Of a stretch of DNA of 64,000 bases, positions 52,338 to 62,525 are shown in pieces. The stretch is from Hyphomicrobiales bacterium (lineage in GTDB: Bacteria > Pseudomonadota > Alphaproteobacteria > Rhizobiales > Beijerinckiaceae). The notes under the pieces were generated by a model. It was not told where the DNA came from and ran no database searches. It worked only from the letters and a program-made list of their open reading frames with translations. Position 1 is the stretch's first letter. Every line of letters starts with the position of its first letter. Made by a program: the position numbers and the translations under genes. The stretch covers positions 1 through 64,000 of the forward strand of contig JAFBAS010000074.1 of the NCBI GenBank assembly GCA_019247605.1, read 5' to 3'.

Positions 52338-54191
52338 ATGTCCGACGACAATCAGGAAAGTGGCGCGAACGCAGGATCTCCCGCCGAGCGCGAGGCGCGC
52401 GACGAGGGCTCGCTGGCGGCACGCGAGGGCGGTGAGCGCATTTCCAAGGTGATCTCGCGCGCCGGCATAGCCTCGCGTCGCGATGTCGAGCGCATGATCG
52501 GGGAGGGCCGCATCATGCTCAATGGCGAGACCGTGACGACACCCGTGCTTCTCGTGAACGCCAGCGATCGCATTCTCGTGGATGGCGCTCCGCTGCCCGC
52601 CAAAGAGCACACGCGCCTTTTCCTCTACCACAAGCCGCCCGGACTGGTGACGACCGAGAGGGACCCTGAAGGGCGCCGCACGGTGTTCGAGGCCTTGCCC
52701 GATGATCTGCCACGCGTCGTCTCGGTCGGTCGGCTCGATCTCAACACCGAAGGCTTGCTGCTCCTCACCAATGACGGAGGTCTGGCGCGCCTTCTGGCTC
52801 ATCCGAAGACGGGCTGGCTACGGCGCTATCGGGTGCGCGCCTTCGGCGAGATCACGCAAGACCAGCTCGACGGCCTCAAGGACGGCATCGAGATCGACGG
52901 CATGCGGTACGGCTCGATCGAGGCAAAGGTCGATCGCGAACAGGGCTCGAATATGTGGCTCACGCTCGGCTTGCGGGAGGGCAAGAATCGGGAGGTGAAG
53001 CGCGTTCTCGAGCATTTTGGGCTCAAGGTGAATCGCCTGATTCGCATCTCCTTCGGTCCGTTCCAGCTCGGCGAGATCGAGCCTGGTGCGGTCGAGGAGG
53101 TGCGCACCCGCACCTTGAAAGATCAACTCGGGCCCGAGCTTGCGCGCGAGGGAAAGCTCGATTGGGGTGGACAACGACAAGAGCCGAGACGCCCGCAGCG
53201 CGGGTTCCACGAGAGAGTGCGTTCCGATGACCGGCATCGCGCGCCTCACGAGCGCGGCTTCTCGGAAAAGCATCCCGAGAAGGCGGGTGCCGATGAATTA
53301 CGCGCCTTGCGTCAGGCCGAGGCCGTCGCGCAACGCCGGCGGAGCAGCGCGCATCGCCATAGCTGGCGCGATGCGGAAAGCTGGGCGGTGCGCGGCGCGC
53401 GAAAGAAGGACGCGCCCGGAGCCGGGCACCTTTCCCGCCCGCATGGCGGCGGCGCTGCGTCGAAGCCGGATGACCGCCGCCATTTTCGCGGCGGCCGCAT
53501 CGCTGATCGCAAGGGTCGAAGCATCCTTGTCGAGCGCGTCGCGCAGGACCCGGCGGGGGCGCCGCGCAAAGCCCCGGGAGGGGGGAAAGAAAGAGCAAGC
53601 GAGACAAGGCGCGCCGGCACACGCGAAGGAGTGTGGCAGAAGCGTTCGCCGAAAGCCGGTGGTGGCTTCAGGCCATTGGCTGCGGCGCCACGCGGCGTCG
53701 ACGTCCTGCGGCGCAAGACGCGACGTGAGCAGGGCTTGGCGGGTCCGCCGCGCGGCGAAACTCGCGAGGGCCAAGCTGGCAAGGGAAACCGGATCGAGCG
53801 CTGGAAACGCGATCACGACCCCCGCTCGCCCCGCGAGCAGCAAAGCGGGGCGCGCCCGGATTGGCGCCGAGGCAACCGCGAGGGGAAGGAGCGACAAGGG
53901 CTCCGACAGACGGACGAGAAATTCAGACCCCGCGACGAGCGTGACTTCCGCGCAAAGCCCGGCGATGGTCGCTCCTCGAGGGTCAACCGGCCCTCGAAAT
54001 TCCGCAAGCCCGACGCCGAGGCCCGGGAGAGGGTCGGCCCGAGCGGGGAAGCAGGAGCCACTGGCAGCAGGCGCGGCGGCGATTTCAAGCCGCGTGGGTT
54101 TGGGGCGCATCGTGGACGCCCAGGAGGTTTCCGTGGAGGGCCGCCCAAGGGGAGCCGACCCAACCGGCCACCTCGCAAACCTCCTCGCTGA
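52338..54191 (+). CDS. rluB: Pseudouridine synthase RluB with long Arg-rich tail
   Basis: Protein of 617 residues. The S4 domain (about 35-80, RISKVISRAGIASRRDVERMI) is followed by the RsuA/RluB/E/F catalytic domain with the active-site Asp in VSVGRLDLNTEGLLLLTNDG and LREGKNREVKRVLEHFGL, ending near residue 270. The remaining 345 residues are a low-complexity basic tail rich in Arg, Gly, Lys and Pro, ending GGPPKGSRPNRPPRKPPR. The catalytic part modifies 23S rRNA U2605. Tails of this kind are common in alphaproteobacterial RluB and probably bind rRNA, but this one is very long. The start has GAGGTT upstream. Confidence 0.94.
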   Translation: MSDDNQESGANAGSPAEREARDEGSLAAREGGERISKVISRAGIASRRDVERMIGEGRIMLNGETVTTPVLLVNASDRILVDGAPLPAKEHTRLFLYHKPPGLVTTERDPEGRRTVFEALPDDLPRVVSVGRLDLNTEGLLLLTNDGGLARLLAHPKTGWLRRYRVRAFGEITQDQLDGLKDGIEIDGMRYGSIEAKVDREQGSNMWLTLGLREGKNREVKRVLEHFGLKVNRLIRISFGPFQLGEIEPGAVEEVRTRTLKDQLGPELAREGKLDWGGQRQEPRRPQRGFHERVRSDDRHRAPHERGFSEKHPEKAGADELRALRQAEAVAQRRRSSAHRHSWRDAESWAVRGARKKDAPGAGHLSRPHGGGAASKPDDRRHFRGGRIADRKGRSILVERVAQDPAGAPRKAPGGGKERASETRRAGTREGVWQKRSPKAGGGFRPLAAAPRGVDVLRRKTRREQGLAGPPRGETREGQAGKGNRIERWKRDHDPRSPREQQSGARPDWRRGNREGKERQGLRQTDEKFRPRDERDFRAKPGDGRSSRVNRPSKFRKPDAEARERVGPSGEAGATGSRRGGDFKPRGFGAHRGRPGGFRGGPPKGSRPNRPPRKPPR

Positions 54192-54215
54192 CACGTTGCG
54201 GAGAAGCCATCCCCG

Positions 54216-54797
54216 ATGAGGATCGTCGCAGGCCGCTTTGGCGGCCGCGCCATCGCCGCCCCTTCGACCGGCGCGATCCGGCCGACATCCGATCGCTTGC
54301 GGGAGACGATCTTCAACATCCTCGCGCATGGCCATGGCGATCCCGTCACGGGAGCGCGCGTCCTCGACCTTTTTGCCGGCACGGGCGCGATGGGGCTCGA
54401 GGCACTCTCGCGCGGCGCGAGCTTCTGCCTCTTCGTCGATCAAGGCGCCGAAGCACGAAGCTTGATGCGCTCCTCGATCGAGAAGCTTGGATGCGCGGGC
54501 GAAACGCGCATCTTTCGGCGCGACGCGACGAAGCTCGGTGCCGTAAAACCGCTTGCACCCTTTTCGCTGGTCTTTTGCGATCCCCCTTACGGACGCGGTC
54601 TTGCCGCGCCGGCGCTCGCGTCGGCGCTCGCCGGCGGCTGGATCGCACCGAACGCGACGATCGTCGTCGAGGAGCGCGCGGATTGCGCCTTCACGTTCCC
54701 CTCAGGCATCACCGAGACTGAAAGACGCACGCAAGGCGACACCATGATCGCTTTCGCGCAAGCGTCGGGTGGGCCGCCACTCGCCTCCCATTTCTGA
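54216..54797 (+). CDS. rsmD: 16S rRNA (guanine(966)-N(2))-methyltransferase RsmD
   Basis: Rossmann methyltransferase of 193 residues that methylates G966 of 16S rRNA. MRIVAGRFGGRAI at the start, RPTSDRLRETIFNIL, the SAM loop VLDLFAGTGAMGLEALSRGA and the catalytic FCDPPYGRG are all diagnostic. It follows rluB by 24 bases, as is common, and could be co-transcribed with it. The C-terminal residues SGGPPLASHF are not conserved-looking. Confidence 0.96.
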   Translation: MRIVAGRFGGRAIAAPSTGAIRPTSDRLRETIFNILAHGHGDPVTGARVLDLFAGTGAMGLEALSRGASFCLFVDQGAEARSLMRSSIEKLGCAGETRIFRRDATKLGAVKPLAPFSLVFCDPPYGRGLAAPALASALAGGWIAPNATIVVEERADCAFTFPSGITETERRTQGDTMIAFAQASGGPPLASHF

Positions 54798-54858
54798 GAT
54801 CCTCGAACTGAGGCGTAGCGAGGCGGCACCCTTTGGCGGCACCGCCACACGACGCCGT

Positions 54859-57588
54859 TCACGCCGCGAGTTGGCGCAACACATACGCGAGAATGCCGCC
54901 GTTCTTGAAGTATTCGAGCTCGTCGAGCGTGTCGATGCGACAGATGAGCGGCACCTTTGTGATCTTACCGTCCGTCCCGGCGATCTCGGCCGTGAGCATC
55001 TGGCGCGGCTTCAATCCGTCCGACAGGCCCTTGATGGTCACCATCTCGTCGCCCTTGATACCAAGCGATTGCCAGGAGGTTCCATCCTCGAAGACGAGCG
55101 GCAGAACTCCCATGCCGACGAGATTCGAGCGGTGAATGCGCTCGAAACTCTGCACGATAACGGCCCTCACACCGAGAAGCTTCGTCCCTTTCGCTGCCCA
55201 GTCGCGCGATGAGCCCGTGCCATATTCCTTGCCGGCGAAGACGACGAGCGGCACGTTCTCCTTCTGGTAGCGCATCGCCGCGTCGTAGATGAACATGCGC
55301 TCGCCCGAGGGATGGTGGATCGTGTAGCCGCCCTCGACGACATTGCCGGCGGCGTCCTTCACCATCTGGTTCTTGATGCGGATATTGGCGAAAGTGCCAC
55401 GCATCATGACCTCGTGATTGCCGCGGCGCGTCCCGTATTGGTTGAAATCGATCGGGCGCACCTGATGCTCGATGAGATATTCGCCGGCCGGGCTCTTCTC
55501 GCGGATGGAGCCCGCAGGCGAGATGTGGTCGGTCGTGATCGAATCGAGGAACTCCCCAAGGATACGCGCCCCGACAATGTCGGTGATCGGTTCAGGCTGC
55601 TTTTTCATCCCTTCGAAATAGGGCGGGTTCTGAACATAGGTGGAGCCCATGTCCCAGGCGTAAGTGAGGCCGCTTGCAACCCTGACCTTCTTCCAATTGG
55701 CATCGCCATCAAAAACGCTCGCATATTTCGTCTTGAACATCTTCTTGGTGATGTTCTTTTCGACGAATGCGCCAACCTCGCGGCTCGAGGGCCAGATGTC
55801 CTTCAAATACACCGGCTTGCCCTTTTGGTCGTGGCCGAGAGGGTCCCGGGAGAGGTCGACCTGCAGCGATCCAGCGAGCGCATACGCCACGACAAGCGGC
55901 GGCGAGGCGAGATAGTTGGCGCGCGTATCCGGGTTCACGCGCCCCTCGAAGTTGCGGTTCCCCGAAAGCACGGCGGCGGCGACGATGTCGTTGTCGTTGA
56001 TCGCGTTCGTGATCTCCTCCGCCAGCGGTCCCGAATTGCCGATGCAAGTGGTGCAACCGAAGCCGACGAGGTTGAAACCGAGCTTGTCGAGATCCTTCTG
56101 CAGCCCGGATTCGGCAAGATACTCACCCACGACCTGCGAACCCGGCGCGATCGATGTCTTCACCCAAGGCTTCGTCGCAAGACCTTTAGCGACGGCATTG
56201 CGCGCCAAAAGCCCGGCGGCAATCATCACGCTCGGATTGGAGGTGTTGGTGCATGAGGTGATCGCGGCGATCACGACATCCCCATGACCGAGATCGAAGT
56301 TCCGGCCCTCCACCTTGAAGCGCTTGTCGAGGCCGCTCGTCGCTTTGAACTCGTTTTGCATCGCCGAGGCAAAGCCCGCCTTCGCGCCGTCGAGCGTCAC
56401 CCGATCCTGCGGTCGCTTCGGCCCGGCGATCGAGGGCACGACCTCGCCGAGGTCCAGCGAGAGCGTGTCGCTGAAGAAGGGGTCGGGCGTCGATTTCGTC
56501 CGGAACATGCCTTGAGCGCGCGCATAGGCCTCGACCAGTTCGATGCGCGCATTCTTGCGGCCCGAAGTGTCGAGATAGCGCAACGTCTGGGTGTCGATGG
56601 GGAAGAAGCCACAGGTGGCGCCGTATTCCGGAGCCATGTTGGCGATGGTGGCGCGATCGGCGACCGTCATCGCCCCGAGTCCCGAGCCGTAGAACTCGAC
56701 GAATTTGCCGACCACGCCCTTCTTGCGCAACATTTGCGTCACGGTGAGCACGAGATCGGTCGCGGTCACGCCCTCCCTGAGTTCGCCGATGAGCTTCATC
56801 CCGACGACCTCCGGCAAAAGCATCGAGAGCGGCTGGCCGAGCATCGCCGCCTCGGCCTCGATGCCCCCGACACCCCAGCCGAGAACCGTAAGTCCATTCA
56901 CCATGGTGGTGTGGCTATCGGTGCCGACCAGCGTATCGGGATAAGCGACCTCGACCTTCTCCTCCTTGCCCTTCTTGGACTTGAGCTTCTCCTTTCGGGT
57001 CCACACGGTCTGAGAGAGGTATTCGAGGTTCACCTGATGGCAAATGCCGGTGCCCGGCGGCACGACCGAGAAATTCTCGAAGGCCTGTTGCCCCCATTTG
57101 AGGAAACGATACCGTTCCTGATTCTGCTCATATTCGCGCTTCACGTTTTGACCGAGCGCGCGCGCATTGCCGAAGAAGTCGACGACGACGGAATGGTCGA
57201 TGACGAGATCGACCGGCACCAACGGGTTGATCTTCGTCGGATCGCCGCCGAGATTCTCCATTGCGTTGCGCATGGCTGCGAGATCGACGACGGCCGGAAC
57301 GCCGGTAAAATCCTGCATGAGCACGCGCGCGGGACGAAAGGCGATCTCATGCTCTTTCTTGCCGCGGTTTTGCGCCCAGGCGGCGGTGGCCTCGATGTCG
57401 GCTTTCTTCACCGAGCGGCCGTCTTCATGGCGCAAGAGGTTCTCGAGAACGATCTTCATTGAGAAGGGCAGGTCCGAAATGCCGGAAAGCCCGTTCTTCT
57501 CGGCTTCGATCAGCGAAAAATAAGAGTAAGAGTGGTCGCCGACTTTCAGCGCCTTGCGGCAATTGAAGCTGTCGAGTGATTGAGTCAT
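54859..57588 (-). CDS. acnA: Aconitate hydratase AcnA
   Basis: Aconitase of 909 residues, citrate to isocitrate in the TCA cycle. The [4Fe-4S] ligands are in [15 protein letters not shown] and [13 protein letters not shown]; the nearby active-site residues are in [10 protein letters not shown] and the C-terminal swivel domain has [35 protein letters not shown] at the start fits AcnA/IRP-type aconitases. A 15-residue lysine-rich insert ([18 protein letters not shown]) is seen near residue 200. Monocistronic, divergent from no neighbour; it converges on rsmD. Confidence 0.98.
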   Translation of the reverse strand: MTQSLDSFNCRKALKVGDHSYSYFSLIEAEKNGLSGISDLPFSMKIVLENLLRHEDGRSVKKADIEATAAWAQNRGKKEHEIAFRPARVLMQDFTGVPAVVDLAAMRNAMENLGGDPTKINPLVPVDLVIDHSVVVDFFGNARALGQNVKREYEQNQERYRFLKWGQQAFENFSVVPPGTGICHQVNLEYLSQTVWTRKEKLKSKKGKEEKVEVAYPDTLVGTDSHTTMVNGLTVLGWGVGGIEAEAAMLGQPLSMLLPEVVGMKLIGELREGVTATDLVLTVTQMLRKKGVVGKFVEFYGSGLGAMTVADRATIANMAPEYGATCGFFPIDTQTLRYLDTSGRKNARIELVEAYARAQGMFRTKSTPDPFFSDTLSLDLGEVVPSIAGPKRPQDRVTLDGAKAGFASAMQNEFKATSGLDKRFKVEGRNFDLGHGDVVIAAITSCTNTSNPSVMIAAGLLARNAVAKGLATKPWVKTSIAPGSQVVGEYLAESGLQKDLDKLGFNLVGFGCTTCIGNSGPLAEEITNAINDNDIVAAAVLSGNRNFEGRVNPDTRANYLASPPLVVAYALAGSLQVDLSRDPLGHDQKGKPVYLKDIWPSSREVGAFVEKNITKKMFKTKYASVFDGDANWKKVRVASGLTYAWDMGSTYVQNPPYFEGMKKQPEPITDIVGARILGEFLDSITTDHISPAGSIREKSPAGEYLIEHQVRPIDFNQYGTRRGNHEVMMRGTFANIRIKNQMVKDAAGNVVEGGYTIHHPSGERMFIYDAAMRYQKENVPLVVFAGKEYGTGSSRDWAAKGTKLLGVRAVIVQSFERIHRSNLVGMGVLPLVFEDGTSWQSLGIKGDEMVTIKGLSDGLKPRQMLTAEIAGTDGKITKVPLICRIDTLDELEYFKNGGILAYVLRQLAA

Positions 57589-57804
57589 GGAAACATCCTT
57601 CGGGGTTGGGCGCGTTGTCGAAACGCCGGTGCCAATGGCCTTTCGCGCGTGAGCGCGCGCCGCTCCGGGAGCGCCCGGACCCCGCGCTGGATAAGGAGAT
57701 GAACTCCCGGCGCGCGGCGCAGCCTTGGGAACTGGTATAGGGCATTTCCGGAAGCCCCGCTACGTGCGCGGAGGCTTACGAGATGAAATGAAGCGGCTCG
57801 GCTT

Positions 57805-59277
57805 TTAGCCCTCGAGCGCCGGCCAGCGCGTCAAGAACCCCTGCGAACCCTCGAGCAAGGCGCCAAGCCGCAAGACCTCCGTTTCAGCCCGGAATTTCCC
57901 GACGATCTGAAGCCCAATCGGCAATCCCTTTTCCCCGAAGCCGCAATTGATGCTCATCGCCGGATGCCCGGTCATGTTGAAGGGCATCGTCAAGGGAAAC
58001 CAGTTCGCGCGAAGATCGTGGAACTCGGTGCCGTCGATCGTGATCCTGCCGAAGAGATCCTGCTCGAGCGGAAGTGCGGTGCGCGAGAGTGTCGGGGTCA
58101 CGAGGAAATCATGCTCGCTCAGCAGGGACTGAACGTAGCGGAACAGAGCCGTTCGCGCGAACATGGCCTCCTGATGGGCGACGCCGGTCACCTGGGATGC
58201 CGAGGCGAGTTGTCGAACGAGAGAGGGGCTCATTTTTTGCGCATCGCGCGACGCCATGGACCCGAAACGGGCGAGCCAGGTCGTGTGGTTGATCGCGCGC
58301 CACATCGGCTCGATATCGAAGCGCTGCCCATCTGTTTCCTCGAGCTCGGCACCGAGATCGCGCAGGCAAGCGAGTGCCGCCCTGAACGCGGCCGCGACTT
58401 CGGCCGCGATCGGTCGGCCCGGAGGGGTTGCGCAGAACAGGATCCGTTTGCCGCGAAGATCGCCTTCGGGGTTGGCAGCCGCGAGGTAATCACTCACAGG
58501 CAGCCCGCAGGACCATGGATCGCTCTCGTGCGGCCCGGCCATGACCTGCAACATGAGGGCGGTGTCGGCGACCGTGCGCGTCATCGGCGTGACATAGGTG
58601 TAATTGCCGAAGGCGTCAGCCGCCTGGCTGTGCGGGATGACGCCATTGGTCTGCTTGAGTCCGACGACGCCGTTGCAAGCGGCTGGGATTCGCGTGGAGC
58701 CGCCCCCATCGGTTGCGACCGCAAGCGGCGCGATGCCGGCCGCGACCGCGACCGCGGCGCCGCCGCTCGAGCCGCCGCTCGTATGTGCCGCGCTCCAGGC
58801 GTTGCGCGTGCGGCCGAAGAGCGGCGCGTCGGTGAGGCTTTTCGCGCCGAATTCGGGTGTGGTCGTCTTGCCGATGAGGATGGCGCCCGCGGCGCGCAAC
58901 CTCGCAACGGCGACCGCATCGGCGGCCGGAACATTGTCCTCGTAGAGCTTCGAACCGAAGGTTGTGCGCACTCCTTGCGTGTTCACGATGTCCTTCACGG
59001 TGAAGGGGACGCCATGAAGCGGCCCGTGCGTCTCGCCGGCAACAAGCGCGCGCTCGGCAATCTGCGCTTCCCGCAGCGCCCGATCGCGGCAGATGGTGAT
59101 GAAACAATTGAGCAGGGGCTGCAGCCGCTCCGCCCGCTCGAGCACGGCGCGTGTCACCTCGACGGGCGAAAGCTCGCGCCGCGCCATGCGTTCGCGAAGC
59201 TCGGTGGCCGGCAGGAAGCAGAGTTCCTCCCCGGCACTTCCCGCTTGCGCACTCACTTGCGCACCGGCCTCGCTCAT
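57805..59277 (-). CDS. Amidase (amidase-signature family)
   Basis: Amidase of 490 residues. The Ser-Ser-Lys triad is visible: Lys in GVPFTVKDIVNTQGVRTT, cis-Ser in HTSGGSSGGAAVAVAAG and the nucleophilic Ser in GGGSTRIPAACNGVVGLK. The C-terminal half has the usual TPTLSRTALPLEQ and NMTGHPAMSINCGFGEKGLPIG. It may hydrolyse an aryl or aliphatic amide; it is not a GatA, since gatB/C are absent and the C-terminal end differs. The start at 59277 shares one base with the stop of the LysE gene, so the two are coupled. Confidence 0.94.
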   Translation of the reverse strand: MSEAGAQVSAQAGSAGEELCFLPATELRERMARRELSPVEVTRAVLERAERLQPLLNCFITICRDRALREAQIAERALVAGETHGPLHGVPFTVKDIVNTQGVRTTFGSKLYEDNVPAADAVAVARLRAAGAILIGKTTTPEFGAKSLTDAPLFGRTRNAWSAAHTSGGSSGGAAVAVAAGIAPLAVATDGGGSTRIPAACNGVVGLKQTNGVIPHSQAADAFGNYTYVTPMTRTVADTALMLQVMAGPHESDPWSCGLPVSDYLAAANPEGDLRGKRILFCATPPGRPIAAEVAAAFRAALACLRDLGAELEETDGQRFDIEPMWRAINHTTWLARFGSMASRDAQKMSPSLVRQLASASQVTGVAHQEAMFARTALFRYVQSLLSEHDFLVTPTLSRTALPLEQDLFGRITIDGTEFHDLRANWFPLTMPFNMTGHPAMSINCGFGEKGLPIGLQIVGKFRAETEVLRLGALLEGSQGFLTRWPALEG

Positions 59278-59912
59278 CAAGGAGCGGTCGCCAAGAGCGG
59301 CCACAGCGAAGCGACAAGCAGCAGCGCCATGGTAACGTTGAAACGGCGCCGCCAGATCGGATCGCGAAGGAGCCGCCGCAAGCTTGCGCCGAAAAGCGCC
59401 CAGACGCCGACCGAGGGCACGTTGATGAGCCCGCACACCCCGGTGACGATGACGAGGTCGCGAACGAGATTGTTGGGCGCCACATAGGTCGCGACCGCCG
59501 TCACCACGATGACCCAGGCCTTCGGGTTGACCCATTGGAAAGCCACCGCGCCGAGGAAGCTCATCGGGCGATTCTTTGAGGAGCTCGCGGCTGAAGGCGT
59601 TTCGCCCTCGGCCACCTCCTCGCTCGGGGGCGCCGCGCGCGCGATTTGCCAGGCGAGCCACAGCATGTAGAGTCCCCCGATGATCTTCAAGGCGACGAAA
59701 GCGCCCGGAAGGTCGCGCAGCAATTCACCCATGCCGAACCCGGCGGCGAGCATCAAGACCACATAGCCGGTCGAGATGCCGAACATGTGGGGCAGCGTTC
59801 GCCTGACGCCGAAATTCAGCCCCGAGGCGAGAAGCATCATGTTGTTCGGCCCGGGCGTGATCGAGGTGACGAAGCCGAACGTGGCGGCAGCCGAGAGGAT
59901 CGCTGGCGACAT
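59277..59912 (-). CDS. LysE/RhtB-family exporter
   Basis: Membrane protein of 211 residues with six helices. GFVTSITPGPNNMMLLASGLNFG is the LysE/RhtB signature (P-G-P-x-x) at residues 9-31, and FQWVNPKAWVIVV is the second conserved motif. Family members export basic or neutral amino acids and related compounds. The start at 59912 (MSPAILSAA) is preferred because helix 1 starts directly; an earlier one at 59945 adds 11 residues. It lies between ilvH and an amidase; the amidase overlaps its stop, so the exporter may dispose of the amidase product or the reverse. Confidence 0.93.
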   Translation of the reverse strand: MSPAILSAAATFGFVTSITPGPNNMMLLASGLNFGVRRTLPHMFGISTGYVVLMLAAGFGMGELLRDLPGAFVALKIIGGLYMLWLAWQIARAAPPSEEVAEGETPSAASSSKNRPMSFLGAVAFQWVNPKAWVIVVTAVATYVAPNNLVRDLVIVTGVCGLINVPSVGVWALFGASLRRLLRDPIWRRRFNVTMALLLVASLWPLLATAP

Positions 59913-59925
59913 CGGGGCTGGTGCC

Positions 59926-60471
59926 TCACATACCCTCGGGACCACGGCTCATTGCCGCGATACCGGTGCGGGAGACCTCCACGAGACCGACCACCGTCAT
60001 CATGGCGATGAAGCGATCGATCTCGTCAGTCGCGCCGGTAAGCTCGAACACGAAAGAGGTCAGCGTCGCATCGAGCGTGCGCGCGCCGAAGGCGGCGGCG
60101 AGACGCAAGGCTTCGACACGATGCTCGCCCTTGCCGGCCACCTTCACGAGGGCGAGCTCGCGCTCGATTGCTTCACCTTCGGTGGTGAGATCGCGCACCC
60201 CATGCACGGGGACGAGCCTTTCGAGCTGGCTCTTGATCTGCTCGATCACATGCGTCGTTCCCGAGGTGACGATGGTAATGCGCGAGACATGGGCCGCGTG
60301 CTCGGTCTCGGAAACCGTGAGGCTTTCGATGTTGTAGCCGCGGCCCGAAAACATCCCCGAGATGCGCGCCAGCACGCCGGGCTCGTTGTCGACGGTGACC
60401 GCGAGCGTGTGGCGCGCGGTCGGCTCGACTTTGGGCGCCGCCGGGTAATGAGAGGTGCTTGTATCGGGCAT
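59926..60471 (-). CDS. ilvH: Acetolactate synthase regulatory (small) subunit
   Basis: Regulatory subunit of 181 residues. The N-terminal ACT domain reads TVDNEPGVLARISGMFSGRGYNIESL, the valine-binding region, and the C-terminal domain starts near residue 95. It confers valine feedback inhibition and activates the catalytic subunit. An N-terminal extension of about 20 residues with a Pro/Thr-rich composition is normal in the order. It begins 106 bases after the ilvB stop and 13 bases before the LysE gene. Confidence 0.96.
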   Translation of the reverse strand: MPDTSTSHYPAAPKVEPTARHTLAVTVDNEPGVLARISGMFSGRGYNIESLTVSETEHAAHVSRITIVTSGTTHVIEQIKSQLERLVPVHGVRDLTTEGEAIERELALVKVAGKGEHRVEALRLAAAFGARTLDATLTSFVFELTGATDEIDRFIAMMTVVGLVEVSRTGIAAMSRGPEGM

Positions 60472-60577
60472 TGGGTTGCTCTCGTGTCAGCTTCGGCTCT
60501 CCGGAGGCGCATCGGCCTTGTGCGGACGATGGCGCCGTTGGACGGCATTCATTTGTTAAAGGGACGGCGTGAGGAAC

Positions 60578-62338
60578 TCACACCAGCGCCTTGCCTTTCT
60601 CGTCGATGACGTTGCCGATGTCCTCGGCCGTTTCGCCGAGCAGCATTTCGTTGTGCGCCTTGCCGGAAGGAATCATGGGGAAACAGTTTTCCTCCTTCGA
60701 CACGACGCAATCGAGGATCACGGGGCCCGGCGTCGAGATCATCTCCGCAATCGCGGCGTCGAGCTTTGCCGGATCCGAGCAGCGCATACCGTGGGCGCCG
60801 TAAGCCTGTGCCAACTTGACGAAATCGGGCAATGCCGCGGTGTAGCTTTCCGCATAGCGCCCGCCATGCAGGAGCTCCTGCCATTGGCGCACCATGCCCA
60901 TGTACTCGTTGTTCAGGATGAAGACCTTCACGGGCGCGCGATGCTGGATCGCAGTCGACATCTCCTGCATGTTCATCAGGACGGAAGCCTCGCCGGCGAT
61001 GTCGATGACGAGCGCCTTCGGATGGGCGAGCTGAACGCCGATCGCGGCTGGCAGGCCATAGCCCATCGTGCCAAGACCGCCGGAGGTCATCCATCGGTTC
61101 GGTTCCTGGAAATGAAAGAATTGCGCCGCCCACATTTGATGCTGGCCGACCTCGGTCGTGATGTAATGGTCGCGGTCCTTGACGGCGGCATAAAGCCTTT
61201 GGACCGCGTATTGCGGTTTGATGACCTCGCTCGAATTGCGGTAGCTGAAACATTTCTTGGCGCGCCACCCCTCGATGGTACGCCACCAGCCGGCAAGCGC
61301 GCTCCTGTCCGCGCGTGCCGCCGTCTCTCTCCAGAGACGGACCATGTCTTCGAGCACGTAGCCGCAATCACCGAGAATGCCGATCTCGACCTTGACGTTC
61401 TTGTTGATCGAGGACGGGTCGATATCGATGTGGATCTTGCGCGAATTCGGTGAGAACGCGTCAAGCCGCCCCGTGATCCGGTCATCAAAGCGCGCGCCCA
61501 CGCAGATCATCACGTCGCAATCATGCATGGCGAGATTGGCTTCGTAGGACCCGTGCATGCCGAGCATGCCCAGCCATTGCTTGTCGGAAGCCGGGAAGGC
61601 GCCGAGCCCCATGAGGGTCGAGGTGATCGGGAATCCCGTCAAATGGACGAGCTCGCGCAGCAGCGTCGCGGCATGGCGGCCTGAATTGATGATGCCGCCG
61701 CCCGTGTAGAAGACGGGTCTTCGCGCCTGCGCCATGAGGGCGAGCGCCGCCTTGATCTTGCCGAGATCGCCCTTGAGGCGCGGCCGATAGGTCTTGTGCT
61801 GATTGTCGCGTGGTCGCGCGTAGAGGCCACGCGCGAATTGCACGTCTTTGGGGACGTCGACCACCACGGGCCCCGGCCGGCCGGTGCGCGCCACATGAAA
61901 CGCTTCATGGAGCACGCGCGGCAGGTCGACGATGCTCTTCACGAGGTAATTGTGCTTGGTGCAATGGCGCGTGATGCCGACCGTGTCGCATTCCTGGAAG
62001 GCGTCCGAGCCGATGAGATGCGTCGGCACTTGGCCGGTGATGCACACGAGCGGGACCGAATCGAGCAAGGCGTCCGTGAGTCCCGTCACCACGTTCGTGG
62101 CGCCGGGCCCGGAAGTGACGAGGAGGCAGCCGACCTTGCCGGTCGAACGCGCATAGCCTTCGGCCGCATGAGCCGCGCCCTGCTCGTGGCGCACCAGGAT
62201 GTGGCGCAGTTCTTCTTGATGGAAAAGCGCATCATAGATCGGCAGCACCGCTCCGCCCGGATAGCCGAAGACATGCTCGACACCCTGGTCTTTCAATGCG
62301 CGCACCACCATCTCGGCGCCTGTCATCTCCTCCTGCAT
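60578..62338 (-). CDS. ilvB: Acetolactate synthase catalytic (large) subunit
   Basis: TPP enzyme of 586 residues that condenses pyruvate with pyruvate or 2-oxobutyrate in branched-chain amino acid synthesis. Residues include the active-site Glu in VRHEQGAAHAAEGYAR, FAD-binding CVGARFDDRITGRLD, and the TPP motif DIAGEASVLMNMQEMSTA. EYMGMVRQWQELLHGGRYAES is the C-terminal signature. GYPGGAVLPIYDALF at the N-terminus. It is regulated by an attenuator lying in its 220-base leader. Confidence 0.97.
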   Translation of the reverse strand: MQEEMTGAEMVVRALKDQGVEHVFGYPGGAVLPIYDALFHQEELRHILVRHEQGAAHAAEGYARSTGKVGCLLVTSGPGATNVVTGLTDALLDSVPLVCITGQVPTHLIGSDAFQECDTVGITRHCTKHNYLVKSIVDLPRVLHEAFHVARTGRPGPVVVDVPKDVQFARGLYARPRDNQHKTYRPRLKGDLGKIKAALALMAQARRPVFYTGGGIINSGRHAATLLRELVHLTGFPITSTLMGLGAFPASDKQWLGMLGMHGSYEANLAMHDCDVMICVGARFDDRITGRLDAFSPNSRKIHIDIDPSSINKNVKVEIGILGDCGYVLEDMVRLWRETAARADRSALAGWWRTIEGWRAKKCFSYRNSSEVIKPQYAVQRLYAAVKDRDHYITTEVGQHQMWAAQFFHFQEPNRWMTSGGLGTMGYGLPAAIGVQLAHPKALVIDIAGEASVLMNMQEMSTAIQHRAPVKVFILNNEYMGMVRQWQELLHGGRYAESYTAALPDFVKLAQAYGAHGMRCSDPAKLDAAIAEMISTPGPVILDCVVSKEENCFPMIPSGKAHNEMLLGETAEDIGNVIDEKGKALV

Positions 62339-62396
62339 GTCCCTTCTCCGTCATTCGAGCGTCGCCCCCGCCGGTGCGGTGCGAAATTTCGGCAAT

Positions 62397-62419
62397 AAAA
62401 AAGGCCCGCTTCGGGGCCT
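62397..62419 (-). terminator. ilv attenuator terminator
   Basis: In the minus-strand RNA a GGCCC/GGGCC stem (with an outer A-U pair) and CGAAGC loop is followed directly by UUUUUU. It lies 59 bases before the ilvB start and 43 bases after the leader peptide stop. An upstream GGCCCG (minus strand of about 62438-62443) could pair with the 3' arm CGGGCC instead, giving the antiterminator. Confidence 0.8.
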
Positions 62420-62461
62420 ACATACGCGCTGGCTCTCGGGCCGGTCTTCGAGGACCGTCCG

Positions 62462-62497
62462 TTACCAGCGCCACCTTACGAGAATGAGTTTCGACAC
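62462..62497 (-). CDS. ilv leader peptide
   Basis: Eleven-residue frame GTG-TCG-AAA-CTC-ATT-CTC-GTA-AGG-TGG-CGC-TGG-stop, read MSKLILVRWRW. The run Leu-Ile-Leu-Val is the regulated cluster expected for a branched-chain amino acid attenuator. A GGGAG nine bases upstream is a usable ribosome binding site. It sits between the promoter and the terminator, and its last codons (GGCGCTGG) can pair with CCAGCGC farther down, the first stem of the attenuator. Confidence 0.75.
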   Translation of the reverse strand: MSKLILVRWRW

Positions 62498-62525
62498 GTC
62501 GCAATTCTCCCAGCGATTGCGCAAG

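Noticed and set aside
53140-54443. Long frames on both strands across the rluB tail, suggesting a frameshift or overlapping gene
   Set aside because: The rluB frame keeps an unbroken basic tail with a normal RluB-type end, so no frameshift is needed; the others follow from low complexity.
56284-57462. A 392-codon plus-strand frame opposite acnA
   Set aside because: Antisense shadow; no motif, and aconitase residues are fully conserved on the other strand.
57964-59487. A 507-codon plus-strand frame opposite the amidase and the end of the LysE gene
   Set aside because: It spans two real genes on the other strand and shows shadow composition.
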